Source of the DNA: an uncultured bacterium
GTDB lineage: Bacteria > Actinomycetota > Actinomycetes > S36-B12
Length of the DNA: 12,257 bases
Assembly (NCBI GenBank): GCA_903940375.1
Contig: CAJAKT010000292.1
Location: 1-12,257 of the forward strand
Direction of reading: 5' to 3'
Position numbers and translations under genes: made by a program. The first letter of the stretch is position 1. Every line of letters starts with the position of its first letter. Below the pieces are notes generated by a model that saw only the letters and a program-made list of their open reading frames with translations, had not been told where the DNA came from and did not search any database. Shown in pieces: positions 5,244 to 12,257 of the stretch.

Positions 5244-7547
5244 ATGTGGAACAGTTCCTGCGTGGGCTCGCCTGTGATCGCACCGACGCGGGCAGCGCCG
5301 TGGGCCACGGCCAGGGCGTCCACGTCGGCCGTGGCGCTGGTCCTGCGGGAGCTGACGTGGCTGGTCCTGTTCGTGCAACTGGCCTGGTTCGTCGCGACCC
5401 CTGGCCTGGCTCCGGGACAGATCGAGCCGACGTGGTGTGCCGCGTTGGTGGCGATGGCGGCCGGCACGTGGGTCGTGCTGCTGATCACCCAGTTCCGCGG
5501 GGGACCGCAGGTGCAGCGCTGGGCGCGCTATGCCGATGTCGCTGCGGTGGCTGCCGCCGGTGTCGCGGTGGGCCTGTCCGGGGTGCTCGGGGCCGCCGAC
5601 GTGGGCGAGACCGCTGCCTCACTGGCCATCCTGACTGCCCTGCTCATCGGGGCGATGCTCCCGGCGCCGTTGTCGCTGTCGCTGATTGCCGTCCTTGCCG
5701 TGCTGGCGCTGCCGCCGATCCTCCGGCTCACCCCCGGCTATCCAGCAGACGCAGGGCTGGCCGACACCTCGCTGCCCGCCTATGTCCTGGCGGCCGGCCT
5801 GGGCATTGCTGGTCTGCGCGGAGCCCTCGTCCGTCTTGCGGAGCGTCGCGACCGCGGGATGCGTGATCGCGAGCGGCAGGACCGAGACCGCTTGCTCATC
5901 GAGGGAGTCGAGTCGGCGCTGCGCGGTGAGGAGCGGCTTCTCCACGAGACCGTTCTGAACACCCTGACAGCGATCAGTCGCGGTGGCATCGGATGGTCGG
6001 CGCAGGCAACGCGCATCCTCCATGGCCGCTGTCGCGAGGCGGTCGACGTCCTGACGCGGCTCGCCTCCGGCGAGCAGCTGCCTTCCGAATCAGCGGGTCT
6101 GGGGGTTGACGTCGACGACATCGTCGCGTCGCTTCGGGCCGAGGGGCTCGCCGTGACGATCGTGGTCGATGTCATGGACGACGTGCCCTCGAGGGTGTCC
6201 GTCGCACTGGGTACGGCAGTGCGCGAGGCGCTCAACAACGTGGCGCGGCATGCGCGGGCCGATCAGGTCACCGTGCTCGTCCGCGTGCAACGAGCGGGGC
6301 GCCTGGCCGTGCGCGCAGAGGTACGCGACGACGGCATCGGGTTTGACGTCAGCCGAACATCCCGTCGCTACGGACTGGCAGGGGCGATCGCGGATCCGAT
6401 GACGGAGATCGGCGGAGCGGCGCGGCTCTCGACCAGGCAGGGCGGGGGCACAAGGGTCGTCCTGACGTGGGAGGACGCACGAGTTCGCAGCCCACGCTCG
6501 CTTGCGTCAGGAAACGACTTCGCCCTTCCGCCGGTCGCCGCTATCGGTCTCTTCATTGCCGTGACGGCGTCCGTGGCCTGGCTGCAGTTCGATCACCCCG
6601 ACCTGACGCTCGCGGATGGGGCGCTCATCGTGGCGCTCGGTGTCCTCATCGCGATGGCAGCAACGGAGGCTCCCCTGTCGTGGGGGCTCATTGCCATGGT
6701 CTGCCTGCTCGGACCGCTGCTGGCACTGATGCGCGTGAGCGCGGGGCCGGGCGCGGGTTCCGTCTTCGGGGATGGCTGGGATCTGGCGGCTACTGCCGGC
6801 CTGTTCGTGATGGCCGCAGCGCTGGGGCCGCGATGGAGCTGGCTCCCGCTCCTGCTCAGCTGGCTCGCCATCGACCTGAACCTCTCGGGACATGTACTGC
6901 AACCGGCCACTGCCTCAGTCGTTGCGGGGGCGCTGCTGGGTCGAAGCCTGCGACGCGAGTCGGTCCGGCTCGAGCAGACGCGACGGGCACGGGTTCAGGC
7001 CGACACGGAACTGGCGGTCAGGCGTGAAGGCCTCCAGCGCCTGCGGGAGCGCTACGCAGCCCTGGGCGAATCTCGCGCGGTGAGCCTGCTTGAGGGCATT
7101 GCTTCTGGTCAGCTGGACCCTGATGACGCCGAGGTGCGGCGGCGGTCGGGGCTGGAGGAGACCTTCATCCGCAACGTGATGCGCAATGACCCGCAGGCCG
7201 ACGATGTGCGGGCACTGGTCGGTCAGCTGGCCCAGCTGGCCTACCGAAGAAGCCTCCTCCTGCAGACCGATGTCTCGCTGCCTCCGGCGGCCGACGTTGT
7301 CCTGACACCCGGTGTTGGTGAATCATTCGGTGAAGCGGTGGGGTGCTCAGTGCCGGATGGATCGGCGAGGCTCGCCGTGCGAACGGAGGGGGCCCAGGTG
7401 GTCATGAGCCTTCTCACGCCGATCGTGGAGGGGGAGCGCGACATGATGATGGGACTCGTCGTGCCGGGGCAGGTCACCGATCCCGGTGATCCCGCCGATC
7501 CGGTGCTGATGTGGGAGGTCCGCCTTCCGTGGACGGAGAGGTCCTGA
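5244..7547 (+). CDS. Sensor histidine kinase with tandem membrane/kinase modules, the second degenerate
   Basis: A two-component sensor of 767 residues. Module 1 has about six membrane helices (30-195), a basic linker, and a HisKA_3-like dimerisation helix with candidate phospho-acceptor H234 in RLLHETVLNTL. An intact HATPase domain follows: N box REALNNVARHA (E328, N332), G1 DDGIGFD (362-368) and G2 GGGTRVVLTW (400-409). Module 2 has four to six more helices (about 429-567), a charged probable coiled coil (569-606) and a helix pair, ALGESRAVSLLEGIASGQL, that lines up with the H234 helix but has Gly where His would be. No N, G1 or G2 box is recognisable in its final domain. The start is uncertain. 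ATG 5244 was chosen because the earlier in-frame ATG at 5124 would overlap azlC; GTG 5331 is the alternative. The response regulator gene overlaps the 3' end. Confidence 0.88.
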   Translation: MWNSSCVGSPVIAPTRAAPWATARASTSAVALVLRELTWLVLFVQLAWFVATPGLAPGQIEPTWCAALVAMAAGTWVVLLITQFRGGPQVQRWARYADVAAVAAAGVAVGLSGVLGAADVGETAASLAILTALLIGAMLPAPLSLSLIAVLAVLALPPILRLTPGYPADAGLADTSLPAYVLAAGLGIAGLRGALVRLAERRDRGMRDRERQDRDRLLIEGVESALRGEERLLHETVLNTLTAISRGGIGWSAQATRILHGRCREAVDVLTRLASGEQLPSESAGLGVDVDDIVASLRAEGLAVTIVVDVMDDVPSRVSVALGTAVREALNNVARHARADQVTVLVRVQRAGRLAVRAEVRDDGIGFDVSRTSRRYGLAGAIADPMTEIGGAARLSTRQGGGTRVVLTWEDARVRSPRSLASGNDFALPPVAAIGLFIAVTASVAWLQFDHPDLTLADGALIVALGVLIAMAATEAPLSWGLIAMVCLLGPLLALMRVSAGPGAGSVFGDGWDLAATAGLFVMAAALGPRWSWLPLLLSWLAIDLNLSGHVLQPATASVVAGALLGRSLRRESVRLEQTRRARVQADTELAVRREGLQRLRERYAALGESRAVSLLEGIASGQLDPDDAEVRRRSGLEETFIRNVMRNDPQADDVRALVGQLAQLAYRRSLLLQTDVSLPPAADVVLTPGVGESFGEAVGCSVPDGSARLAVRTEGAQVVMSLLTPIVEGERDMMMGLVVPGQVTDPGDPADPVLMWEVRLPWTERS
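7514..7519 (+). promoter_or_regulatory. Shine-Dalgarno sequence deciding the response regulator start
   Basis: GGAGGT lies 9 nt before the GTG at 7529, inside the end of the kinase gene. It is among the best ribosome-binding matches I found in the window and favours 7529 over the GTG at 7511 (which precedes it) and over the GTG at 7583 (which has no good match). Confidence 0.55.
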
Positions 7548-8209
7548 CCGCGGCAGGGTCGTCGGCCGGCGCGAGCATTGCCGTGCGGCTGGCGATCGTC
7601 GACGATCATGAACTGGTACGCGAGGGGCTGCGCGCACTCATCGAGGCACAAGGCGACGGGTCCGTCGAGATCTGCTATTCGGGGGCGATCGTGGCCGAGG
7701 CCGCGACGGCACGTCCCACGGTCGCTCTCCTCGATGTCGAGCTGGGGCCCGGCAGTGCCGATGTGGCGACCAACACCGCGGTGTTCGATGCGGCCGAGGT
7801 GCCGGTTCTGCTGATCAGTGCTTTCGATGATCCCCTGACGATCCGCGCCGGGATGCGCGCGGGTGCGCTGGGGTTCGTGCCCAAGCGGGTGACCTACGAG
7901 CAGTTGATGGAAGCCCTCATGACGGTGGCGAAGGACGAGCTGTACCTGTCGATCGACCTGGCCTCGATGCTGGCATCTGCCTCCGACACCCCTGATCTCA
8001 GCCCTCGCGAACTCGATGCCCTGCGCCTGTACGCCTCTGGGCTCAAGCTGTCCGCTGTCGCGCACCGCATGGGTATCTCCCCGCACACGGCGAAGGAATA
8101 CCTGGACCGGGTGCGCACGAAGTACCGGGAGGTCGGTCGCCCCGTCGCGACGCGGACCGAGCTGTACGCAGCCGCCAGCCGCGACGGCCTGCTGCCGCCG
8201 GAGAGGTAG
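7529..8209 (+). CDS. NarL/FixJ-type response regulator with LuxR helix-turn-helix
   Basis: This 226-residue regulator is the likely partner of the preceding kinase. Its receiver domain has the acidic pair D25-D26 in IVDDHE, phospho-acceptor D69 in LLDVEL, S97 in LLISAFDD and K119 in GFVPKRV, so it looks phosphorylatable. The output domain is LuxR-type (about 157-215): LSPRELDALRLYASGLKLSAVAHRMGISPHTAKEYLDRVRTKY. The recognition-helix region with HTAKEYL and the tail GRPVATRTELYAAASRDGLL resemble a subclass I associate with actinobacterial kinases of this architecture. The GTG at 7529 is preferred for its Shine-Dalgarno match and gives a 19-bp overlap with the kinase. It adds an unusual Ala/Ser-rich 19-residue lead before the domain; GTG 7583 would remove most of it. 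Targets are unknown; azlC is a candidate. Confidence 0.92.
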   Translation: MDGEVLTAAGSSAGASIAVRLAIVDDHELVREGLRALIEAQGDGSVEICYSGAIVAEAATARPTVALLDVELGPGSADVATNTAVFDAAEVPVLLISAFDDPLTIRAGMRAGALGFVPKRVTYEQLMEALMTVAKDELYLSIDLASMLASASDTPDLSPRELDALRLYASGLKLSAVAHRMGISPHTAKEYLDRVRTKYREVGRPVATRTELYAAASRDGLLPPER

Positions 8210-8217
8210 TCCGTCGC

Positions 8218-8760
8218 TCAGGTGAGGTCGGTGACGAGGCGTGCCTCGCGCACGAGCAGGTCTGATCCGTCGGCATCGGTCCCGACGAGGATGTCGCGCA
8301 GGGCCGTGTCCGGACCCCAGCCGGACGAGACCAGGAAGGACCGCCGCGTCTCATCGTCGAGGGCGCACCACGTGGCGGCCGACGTCATGCCCGCGCCACG
8401 GGCGTGATCCACGGCAGCGGCCATGAGCCGGGAGCCGTGGCCCTCGCGGTGGTGCTCCGGATCGACTTCCAGCGCCAGCAGTTCGAGGGTCTGCGGATCG
8501 GCATCGGGATCCTGGCTCGGCCCGATCGCTGCGTAGCCGAGGATCGCGTCGCCCTCGACCGCCACGAGCAGCCGGTGACCCGTCGTCGGCGGGTTGATGA
8601 CCGCACCGGCCCATACGAGGGCGAGGTCGGAGGCATCGAGCGAGGCGAGGGCCTCCGGGGGCAGGGTCTGGGCGAAGCGCAGGCGCCAGGAGCGGACGTT
8701 CACGTCGGCCACTCCGTCGGCATCTGAGGTGCGGGCGAGGCGGACTCCGGACACGGGCAT
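8218..8760 (-). CDS. GNAT-family N-acetyltransferase
   Basis: A 180-residue GNAT enzyme that would transfer an acetyl group from acetyl-CoA to an unidentified substrate. The N-terminal strand-helix VRLARTSDADGVADVNVRSW is typical of the fold. The acetyl-CoA-binding motif A is LLALEVDPEHHREGHGSRLM (about residues 94-113); its pyrophosphate loop is H-R-E-G-H-G in place of the usual Q/R-x-x-G-x-G/A, with the first residue changed. A late FLVSSGWG matches the usual GF-type motif B region. ATG 8760 is used; ATG 8769 in the same frame would add three residues. The gene diverges from thyX by 63 bp and converges on the response regulator with an 8-bp gap, so there is hardly room for a terminator between them. 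The substrate is not predictable. Confidence 0.9.
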   Translation of the reverse strand: MPVSGVRLARTSDADGVADVNVRSWRLRFAQTLPPEALASLDASDLALVWAGAVINPPTTGHRLLVAVEGDAILGYAAIGPSQDPDADPQTLELLALEVDPEHHREGHGSRLMAAAVDHARGAGMTSAATWCALDDETRRSFLVSSGWGPDTALRDILVGTDADGSDLLVREARLVTDLT

Positions 8761-8811
8761 GGCGCCCATTGTGTCCGAGTGCTGGGTCGGCGTTCGCGGG
8801 GCCTGCGCGGA

Positions 8812-8817
8812 TAGGGT
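8812..8817 (+). promoter_or_regulatory. TANNNT -10 box for leaderless thyX
   Basis: TAGGGT ends 6 nt before the GTG start of thyX, so transcription probably begins at the start codon. I see no convincing -35 at normal spacing and no Shine-Dalgarno sequence. Confidence 0.6.
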
Positions 8818-8823
8818 GTCGCC

Positions 8824-9546
8824 GTGACGAATGAGGAGATCACCTTCCGGAGCGACGTGACGGTCGAGCTCGTGCGCGCCAGTGCGTCCGATGCCGATGT
8901 CATCTTCGCCGCACGTGTGTCGACAGCGGGGGAGCAGTCCCTCGAGGACGTCGATGCTGATGCCGAGCGATCCACCGGCCTGGTCAACTACCTGATGCGC
9001 GACCGCCATGGCAGTCCGTTCGAGCACAACTCGATGACCTTCTTCGTGCGGGCGCCGATCTTCGTATGGCGCGAGCACATGCGTCATCGCATCGCCAGCT
9101 ACAACGAGGAGTCCGGTCGCTACCGTCAGCTCGAGCCGGTGTTCTACGTGCCCGCACGTGATCGTCCGGTGGTGCAGGTCGGAAAGACCGGTGCCTACGA
9201 GTTCCTGCCCGGCAGCGACGAGCAGTACGACCTCATCGAGGCCGACATGCGCGAGTCGTGCTCCGCCGCGTACGCCTCTTACCTGCGCATGCTCGATGCC
9301 GGCATCGCGCGCGAGGTCGCTCGGATGGTGCTGCCCGTATCGATCTACTCAAGTGCCTACGTGACCCTGAACTCACGCTCACTCATGAACTTCCTGTCGC
9401 TGCGACGCAAGGCGGAGGGGTCCCACTTCCCGTCCTACCCGCAGCGCGAGATCGAGATGGTCGCCGAGCGCTACGAGGAGGAATGGTCCCGGCTGATGCC
9501 CATCACGCACGCGGCCTTCGTCAAGAACGGCCGCGTCGCGCCCTGA
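8824..9546 (+). CDS. thyX: Flavin-dependent thymidylate synthase ThyX
   Basis: ThyX methylates dUMP to dTMP using FAD, NADPH and methylenetetrahydrofolate. The product has 240 residues. The ThyX signature RHR-x7-S is complete: R87-H88-R89 through S97, within RHRIASYNEESGRY. Upstream is the conserved HGSPFEHNSMTFFV segment (62-75). The C-terminal SRSLMNFLSLR and PSYPQREIEMV patterns and the ending KNGRVAP are like those of Streptomyces-type ThyX proteins. The GTG start at 8824 gives a normal N-terminus and follows a TAGGGT box by 6 nt. The gene is followed by dapA with its own promoter after 39 bp, so thyX may be transcribed alone or with dapA. A thyA gene is not present in this window. Confidence 0.98.
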   Translation: MTNEEITFRSDVTVELVRASASDADVIFAARVSTAGEQSLEDVDADAERSTGLVNYLMRDRHGSPFEHNSMTFFVRAPIFVWREHMRHRIASYNEESGRYRQLEPVFYVPARDRPVVQVGKTGAYEFLPGSDEQYDLIEADMRESCSAAYASYLRMLDAGIAREVARMVLPVSIYSSAYVTLNSRSLMNFLSLRRKAEGSHFPSYPQREIEMVAERYEEEWSRLMPITHAAFVKNGRVAP

Positions 9547-9551
9547 GGGGC

Positions 9552-9579
9552 TTGGGTCGCACGAGCGGGGCGATAGCCT
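9552..9579 (+). promoter_or_regulatory. Promoter of leaderless dapA
   Basis: A candidate -35 TTGGGT (9552-9557) and a -10 TAGCCT (9574-9579) are separated by 16 nt. The -10 ends 6 nt before the dapA ATG. It is the best complete promoter in the window and would give a leaderless dapA-RNase J transcript, starting just 3' of the thyX stop. Confidence 0.6.
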
Positions 9580-9585
9580 TGCACC

Positions 9586-10497
9586 ATGCCCGGTCCCACC
9601 ACTGACAAGAGCCCCTTCGGCGTGATGCTGACGGCCATGGTCACCCCGTTCCTCTCTGACGGGTCAGTCGACCTCGACGGCACCCGCCGGCTGGCTGCCT
9701 ACCTCGTTGACGACCTTCGCCATGACGGCCTGGTCATCAACGGGACGACCGGTGAGTCAGCAACCAAGACCGACGAGGAAGACCTCGCCGTCCTCGGAGC
9801 GGTCATCGAGGAGGTCGGCGACCGCGCCACCGTCATCGCCGGGGTCGGCACCAACGACACCCGCCACTCCGTGCTGGCGGCCAAGGCGGCGGCGAACGCG
9901 GGAGCGCACGGCATCATGGCTGTCACTCCGTACTACAACCGTCCGCCGCAGGAAGGTCTCGTTCGGCACTTCCATGCGATCGCCGACGCGACGGACCTGC
10001 CGATGCTGACGTACGACATCCCGAAGCGAACGGGTACCGGGATCGAGCTCGAGACGATGATCCGCATCGGCGAGCACCCGCGCATCGTTGCCAACAAGGA
10101 TGCAAAGGGCGACCTCGACTTCGCGCAGTGGGGCATGGCGTCGACAGGCCTCGCCTGGTACTCGGGCGACGACATCCTCAACCTGCCGCTGCTGGCACTG
10201 GGTGCCGCGGGCATGATCTCGGTTGTCGGCCACCTGGTCGGCGACCGGCTGAAAGATATGGCCGAGGCCCTGTGGGCCGGCCGAAGCCAGGAGGCTGCTG
10301 ACATCAACGCATCACTGCTCCCCGTGTACACCGGCTGTTTCCGCACGCAGGGAGTGATCCTGACGAAGGCGGCCCTGCAGATGCAGGGTCTGCCCGCAGG
10401 ACCCGTCCGACTTCCGCTTGTCGATGCGACCGATGCGCAGCGCGACCTGCTGCGCGCCGAACTTGCACTCGGCGGCGTGCGCGGCTTCACCGCATGA
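9586..10497 (+). CDS. dapA: 4-hydroxy-tetrahydrodipicolinate synthase
   Basis: DapA condenses pyruvate with aspartate semialdehyde as the first committed step of diaminopimelate/lysine synthesis. The 303-residue protein is a class I aldolase-type barrel. Visible signatures are NGTTGES (52-58, with T54/T55), VTPYYN (113-118), YDIPKRTG (143-150) with the proton-relay Y143, and the Schiff-base lysine K171 in ANKDAKGD. The positions T55, Y143 and K171 match, from memory, the numbering of the mycobacterial enzyme. The Lys in IPKRTG is a residue I would more often expect to be small; it does not touch the catalytic set. ATG 9586 follows TAGCCT by 6 nt (leaderless). The stop overlaps the RNase J start in an ATGA, so the two genes are probably co-translated. 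Confidence 0.98.
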   Translation: MPGPTTDKSPFGVMLTAMVTPFLSDGSVDLDGTRRLAAYLVDDLRHDGLVINGTTGESATKTDEEDLAVLGAVIEEVGDRATVIAGVGTNDTRHSVLAAKAAANAGAHGIMAVTPYYNRPPQEGLVRHFHAIADATDLPMLTYDIPKRTGTGIELETMIRIGEHPRIVANKDAKGDLDFAQWGMASTGLAWYSGDDILNLPLLALGAAGMISVVGHLVGDRLKDMAEALWAGRSQEAADINASLLPVYTGCFRTQGVILTKAALQMQGLPAGPVRLPLVDATDAQRDLLRAELALGGVRGFTA

Positions 10498-12173
10498 GCC
10501 ACGCCAAGCTGCCTGCGCCGCCGCCCCTCGCAGAGGGTGCTCTCCGCATCTTCGCGCTCGGCGGTCTCGGTGAGATCGGCCGGAACATGACGGTGTTCGA
10601 GTTCGGCGGACGCCTGCTGATCGTCGACTGCGGGGTGCTGTTCCCGGAGGACAACCAGCCCGGCATCGATCTGATCCTGCCGGACTTCGGGCCGATCATC
10701 GATCGTCTCGATGACATCGAGGCCCTGGTGCTCACGCATGGGCATGAGGACCACATCGGTGCGGTGCCCTACCTGCTGCGTGGTCGCAAGGACATCCCGA
10801 TCCTGGGTTCGCGACTCACGCTGGCACTCCTGGAGGCGAAACTCAAGGAGCACCGCATCCAGCCGGTGACGCACGATGTCGCAGACCGGCAGGTGGAGCG
10901 CCTGGGCCCGTTCGAGGTCGAGTTCCTCGCGGTCAACCACTCCATCCCGGACGCCATGGCCGTGGCCATCCGCACGCCCGCGGGTCTCGTCCTGCACACC
11001 GGTGACTTCAAGATGGACCAGGTGCCGCTCGACGGTCGCATCACGGATCTCAACAGCTTCGCCCGCCTTGGCGACGAGGGTGTCGACCTGCTGCTCGTCG
11101 ATAGTACGAACGCAGAGGTCCCCGGCTTCGTCACCAGCGAGCGCGACATCATCCCGGTGCTCGATGCGGTGTTCCTGCGCGCTGAGGGCCGGATCATCGT
11201 GGCGTCGTTCGCCTCGCACGTGCATCGCATCCAGCAGATCATCGACATGGCGGCGCTGCACGGGCGGAAGATCGCCTTCGTCGGGCGATCGATGGTCCGC
11301 AACATGGGTATTGCCCGCGATCTGGGCTACCTGCGCATTCCCGGTGGCATGCTCGTCGCGTCCGATGATCTGCCGAGCCTGCCGGACGACGAGACCGTGC
11401 TCATCTGCACGGGTTCGCAGGGCGAGCCGATGGCTGTCCTGTCGAGGATCGCGAACCGTGATCATCCGATCAGCGTCGGCCCCAGCGACACGGTCGTCCT
11501 GGCATCGTCGCTGATTCCCGGCAACGAGAACTCGGTCTTCCGGGTGATCAACGGCCTGGCGCGTCTGGGTGCGCACATCGTCCACAAGGGCAATGCGCTT
11601 GTCCATGTGTCCGGCCATGCCGCGGCGGGTGAGCTGCGCTATGTCTACAACCTGGTCAAGCCGCGCAATGTGCTTCCCGTCCACGGCGAGTGGCGTCACA
11701 TGCGGGCCAATGCCGAGATCGCGATGAGCGTCGGCATCCCGGAGGACCGGGTCGTTCTTGCCGAGGATGGCACCGTGATGGATCTCGTCGACGGCAAGGT
11801 CTCGATCGTGGGTTACGTCCCGGTCGGCTTCGTCTACGTCGATGGGTCGGGCGTCGGTGACGTCACCGAGACATCGCTGAAGGACCGCCGGGTGCTCGGC
11901 GAGGAGGGCTTCATCTCGGTGTTCCTCGCCGTCGACATCGTCGACGAGAAGATCGTGGCCGGGCCGGAGATCCACGCGCGTGGCTTCGGAGCCGATGACG
12001 AGCTGGTGGCCCCCCTGCGCATCGAGGTGGTCAAGGTCGTCGAGGCGGCGCTGGCCGATGGCATCGACGACATCCACGAGCTCCAGCAGCGGATCCGCCG
12101 TGTGGTGGGCAAGTGGGTCAATACGAACCATCGGAGGCGTCCGATGATCATCCCGGTGGTTGTCGAGGCCTAG
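10494..12173 (+). CDS. rnj: Ribonuclease J
   Basis: RNase J is a metallo-beta-lactamase/beta-CASP ribonuclease with endonuclease and 5'-3' exonuclease activity in mRNA and rRNA processing. The product has 559 residues, usual for actinobacterial RNase J. The zinc motif HGHEDH is at 82-87. Other metal ligands are H149 (AVNHSIPDA), D171 (HTGDFKMD) and H397 (LPVHGEW). Beta-CASP motifs include STN (204-206), SFASHVHR (238-245) and TGSQGEP (306-312). The C-terminal region ends NHRRRPMIIPVVVEA, as is typical. Its ATG overlaps the dapA stop by 4 bp. A 41-bp repeat begins 7 bp before the TAG stop, so the last two codons lie in the repeat. All active-site residues I can check are present. Confidence 0.97.
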   Translation: MSHAKLPAPPPLAEGALRIFALGGLGEIGRNMTVFEFGGRLLIVDCGVLFPEDNQPGIDLILPDFGPIIDRLDDIEALVLTHGHEDHIGAVPYLLRGRKDIPILGSRLTLALLEAKLKEHRIQPVTHDVADRQVERLGPFEVEFLAVNHSIPDAMAVAIRTPAGLVLHTGDFKMDQVPLDGRITDLNSFARLGDEGVDLLLVDSTNAEVPGFVTSERDIIPVLDAVFLRAEGRIIVASFASHVHRIQQIIDMAALHGRKIAFVGRSMVRNMGIARDLGYLRIPGGMLVASDDLPSLPDDETVLICTGSQGEPMAVLSRIANRDHPISVGPSDTVVLASSLIPGNENSVFRVINGLARLGAHIVHKGNALVHVSGHAAAGELRYVYNLVKPRNVLPVHGEWRHMRANAEIAMSVGIPEDRVVLAEDGTVMDLVDGKVSIVGYVPVGFVYVDGSGVGDVTETSLKDRRVLGEEGFISVFLAVDIVDEKIVAGPEIHARGFGADDELVAPLRIEVVKVVEAALADGIDDIHELQQRIRRVVGKWVNTNHRRRPMIIPVVVEA

Positions 12174-12204
12174 CGAGGAGTGAGCGCAGCGAGCCCCGGA
12201 GCTG
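12164..12204. repeat. 41-bp direct repeat, copy 1, overlapping the RNase J stop
   Basis: This stretch is identical over 41 bases to 12217-12257. It starts in the last codons of RNase J and carries its TAG stop. Inside it, AGCGAG recurs (12172 and again about 14 bases later). A few bases before it (TGTCG) also match the second copy apart from a 2-base insertion. No strong hairpin is seen. Confidence 0.9.
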
Positions 12205-12216
12205 GGCCGGATGTCG

Positions 12217-12257
12217 CGAGGCCTAGCGAGGAGTGAGCGCAGCGAGCCCCGGAGCTG
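12217..12257. repeat. 41-bp direct repeat, copy 2, running to the window edge
   Basis: An exact second copy, 53 bases downstream of the first, separated from it by 12 bases (12205-12216). The copy ends at the last base of the window, so the unit may be longer and more copies may follow. No gene is visible in 12174-12257. Confidence 0.9.

Noticed and set aside
5215..5277. 21-codon open frame that could be an upstream ORF of the kinase
   Set aside because: No ribosome-binding site or conserved feature supports translation. The overlap with the chosen kinase start could be chance.
4370..5866. 498-residue plus-strand open frame
   Set aside because: It is rich in Gly/Arg, without recognisable domains, and crosses azlD, azlC and the kinase, all of which are well supported.
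8210..8217. Terminator between the response regulator and GNAT genes
   Set aside because: The convergent gap is only 8 bp, and no dyad is visible in it or in the flanking gene ends.
9538..9549. Hairpin at the thyX stop (GCCC/GGGC)
   Set aside because: A 4-bp stem with no T tract is too weak to call a terminator.
9933..12131. 732-residue open frame on the minus strand
   Set aside because: It lies antisense to dapA and RNase J, which have complete family motifs. Its Arg/Asp/His-rich composition is typical of shadow frames in high-GC DNA.
12164..12257. CRISPR array
   Set aside because: There are only two copies with a 12-base spacer, too short for CRISPR, and the first copy overlaps a coding end. 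No cas genes are present.

Overview
The window is high-GC DNA with almost no non-coding space. Genes often overlap by 4 bp, GTG starts are frequent, and at least four genes appear to be leaderless. The protein families and gene order (pnp, M16 peptidase, dapB, small membrane/TPR protein, then thyX, dapA, RNase J) match the chromosomal core of Actinomycetota, in an arrangement I know from Streptomyces and relatives. I cannot name the genus.

Layout. Bases 1-1086 are the 3' end of pnp (PNPase), overlapped by an M16 zinc peptidase gene (1079-2389). dapB (2416-3159) has its own promoter and overlaps a small membrane protein gene (3156-3596). A 52-bp convergent gap filled by one imperfect hairpin ends this plus-strand block. 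On the minus strand lies a three-gene unit joined by ATGA overlaps: azlC (5197-4508), azlD (4511-4200) and a membrane-anchored PH-like protein (4203-3649). Divergent from azlC is a two-component pair: an unusual 767-residue sensor kinase with two membrane modules and two kinase-like modules, the second apparently degenerate, followed by an overlapping NarL/LuxR-type response regulator. A convergent GNAT acetyltransferase gene (8760-8218) follows. The core block then resumes with thyX (8824-9546), dapA (9586-10497) and RNase J (10494-12173). A 41-bp direct repeat begins inside the RNase J stop region and recurs once before the window edge.

How the genes work together. PNPase and RNase J are core RNA-processing enzymes. 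DapA and DapB are consecutive enzymes of the diaminopimelate/lysine pathway. ThyX makes dTMP. The azlCD, sensor/regulator and GNAT genes sit between the two halves of this core block. AzlCD is predicted to export branched-chain amino acids. The 46-bp shared intergenic region between azlC and the kinase makes control of azlCD by this two-component system plausible but unproven.

Most of the window is ordinary housekeeping DNA. The points most worth a second look are the double-module kinase, the transporter-coupled PH-like protein, the series of leaderless promoters and the repeat at the end of the RNase J gene. I found no CRISPR array, transposase, tRNA or rRNA.
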